Notes under the pieces: generated by a model
The model's input: the letters and a program-made list of their open reading frames with translations, nothing else
Databases searched by the model: none
What the model was told of the DNA's origin: nothing
Assembly (NCBI GenBank): GCA_030635565.1
Contig: DAOVYP010000111.1
Span: 1 to 7,191, forward strand
Length of the DNA: 7,191 nucleotides
From: Spirochaeta sp.
GTDB taxonomy: Bacteria; Spirochaetota; Spirochaetia; DSM-2461
Direction: 5' to 3'
Translations under genes and position numbers: made by a program
Part shown: positions 6,334-7,191 of the stretch, in pieces
Numbering within the stretch: position 1 is the stretch's first letter
How the letters are laid out: each line of letters starts with the position of its first letter

Positions 6334-7191
6334 CAGGCCACCTCTCCTTCGTTCAGAGTGGTCTGCAGTTCGGATTCGAACTCCTTGAACTCTCCGGAAC
6401 CGAACTCGCAGAAGTTCATCTGTTTGAGCGAGTTGATAAGTCTCTTAAAATAAGGAGCTACTTGTTCAAAGGATCCGAAACTGAAGTCCCTGTCACAGAT
6501 TCCCTTTACCACATTCAGGCCGAACTCCTGGCGTTCCACCGATGCGAAACGGTCTATTGGGTCGAATGCATCCTGCTGGATGAGAGCGGTATCGATCACC
6601 TCACTCTTCCAGAAGTCAACATGATAATCCACAGGTACACCGTCGTCACCGAGGATGGAAATCTGATCCTGGGCTTCCTTCCCCCGAAGCATACGGTTCT
6701 TGAGGGACAGTACATCAGCCACCCAGTTTTCTCCCGATCGTTCGGTGAGATATGCGCGGATTTCCGGGCTTTCCAGATATTTGGAGTAACTCTCCTGGGG
6801 ATCGATAGCCGGATAGCGTTTTGAGTCCGCCCGCTTCTGGGACAGGGCGTAAAAACATTGTGCGGCCTTCTTTGTGGATTCTGTAACCGGTTCTTTGAGG
6901 TTTCCGCCTGCAGGGGATACCGTCCCCAGGAATGTGACGGCCCCGGTTTCCCCGTTATTCAGGTAGACGACTCCCGCCCGGGCGTAAAAGTTGGCAATGA
7001 TGGCTGAAAGATCCATGGGAAAAGCATCGGGGCCGGGGAGCTCTTCAAGGCGGTTGGACATCTCACGAAGGGCCTGAGCCCAGCGGGAGGTGGAATCGGC
7101 AAGAAGAAGGATACTCAGGCCCATTTGGCGGTAGTACTTACCGATGGTCATGGCCGTATAAACCGAGGCTTCCCGGGCCGCCACCGGCATA
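6333..7191 (-). CDS. atpA: V-type ATP synthase subunit A (catalytic), C-terminal part
   Basis: The window contains the last 285 complete codons of the catalytic subunit; the rest lies beyond the right edge. The ATG at 7190 is an internal methionine in the family motif N-M-P-V-A-A-R-E-A-S, and base 7191 is the last base of the preceding codon. Visible conserved parts are the Walker B region LLLADSTSRWAQALRE, the NRLEELPGPDAFPMDL stretch, and GAVTFLGTVSPAGGNLKEPV, followed by the helical C-terminal domain. The form PMDLSAIIANFYARAG with TVSPAGGNLKEPV is, from memory, like spirochaete and chlamydial A subunits rather than archaeal ones. The P-loop (GxFGxGKT) is expected outside the window, so catalytic completeness cannot be judged here. 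The stop codon overlaps the atpB start by one base. Confidence 0.97.
   Translation of the reverse strand, partial: MPVAAREASVYTAMTIGKYYRQMGLSILLLADSTSRWAQALREMSNRLEELPGPDAFPMDLSAIIANFYARAGVVYLNNGETGAVTFLGTVSPAGGNLKEPVTESTKKAAQCFYALSQKRADSKRYPAIDPQESYSKYLESPEIRAYLTERSGENWVADVLSLKNRMLRGKEAQDQISILGDDGVPVDYHVDFWKSEVIDTALIQQDAFDPIDRFASVERQEFGLNVVKGICDRDFSFGSFEQVAPYFKRLINSLKQMNFCEFGSGEFKEFESELQTTLNEGEVA
6341..6347 (-). promoter_or_regulatory. ribosome binding site of atpB
   Basis: GGAGAGG on the minus strand ends seven bases before the ATG at 6333, within the last codons of atpA. It fixes the atpB start and shows that atpB can be initiated independently as well as by coupling from the overlapping atpA stop codon. 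Confidence 0.7.

Noticed and set aside
5158..6453. A 431-codon open frame on the plus strand opposite atpB and the end of atpA
   Set aside because: It is antisense to a clearly conserved ATPase gene, has no recognisable domain or ribosome binding site, and arises from the codon bias of atpB.
1..7191. CRISPR arrays, tRNA or rRNA genes, insertion sequences and prophage genes
   Set aside because: No regularly spaced repeats, cloverleaf-like sequence, transposase or phage protein was seen on either strand.

Overview
The window holds the distal half of a bacterial V-type (A/V-type) ATPase operon on the minus strand, then a membrane-bound diguanylate cyclase gene on the same strand, and one small cysteine-rich gene facing them on the plus strand. 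The ATPase gene order is A-B-D-I-K, with no F, G or C gene between them. This order, and the protein sequences (for example the A-subunit stretch PMDLSAIIANFYARAG), point to a spirochaete such as a Treponema or free-living Spirochaeta-type organism. Chlamydiae share the order, so the phylum is an inference. No tRNA, rRNA, CRISPR array or insertion sequence was seen.

Layout from the right end leftward, in the direction of transcription. The catalytic subunit gene atpA (6333-7191) is cut by the window edge. It is followed by atpB (5008-6333), atpD (4386-4988), atpI (2507-4386) and atpK (2061-2510). Junctions are tight: TGATG overlaps at A/B and D/I, a GTGA overlap at I/K, and 19 bases between B and D. 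This fits one translationally coupled transcript. Only 56 bases without a convincing terminator or promoter separate atpK from a 7-TM/PAS/GGDEF gene (463-2004), so that gene may be read from the same transcript. Its 3' end overlaps by 24 bases the 3' end of a 93-codon plus-strand gene (205-486) with five cysteines. Bases 1-204 contain no gene but hold several inverted repeats.

How the parts work together: A and B form the ATP-hydrolysing or ATP-synthesising head, D is the central stalk, and I (stator a-subunit) and K (rotor ring) form the ion path. K keeps all the residues that bind Na+ in the Enterococcus hirae K ring, so the enzyme may be Na+-coupled. The diguanylate cyclase would make cyclic di-GMP in response to a membrane or PAS signal.

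The most unusual point is atpI. Its reading frame is broken by one base at about 2860. The two conserved ion-channel arginines and the last two membrane helices are encoded only in the -1 frame. The break lies on the heptamer C CCG GGA, which has the form of a -1 ribosomal slip site. A lost G (real or a sequencing error) is the simplest explanation, but recoding cannot be excluded from this sequence alone.
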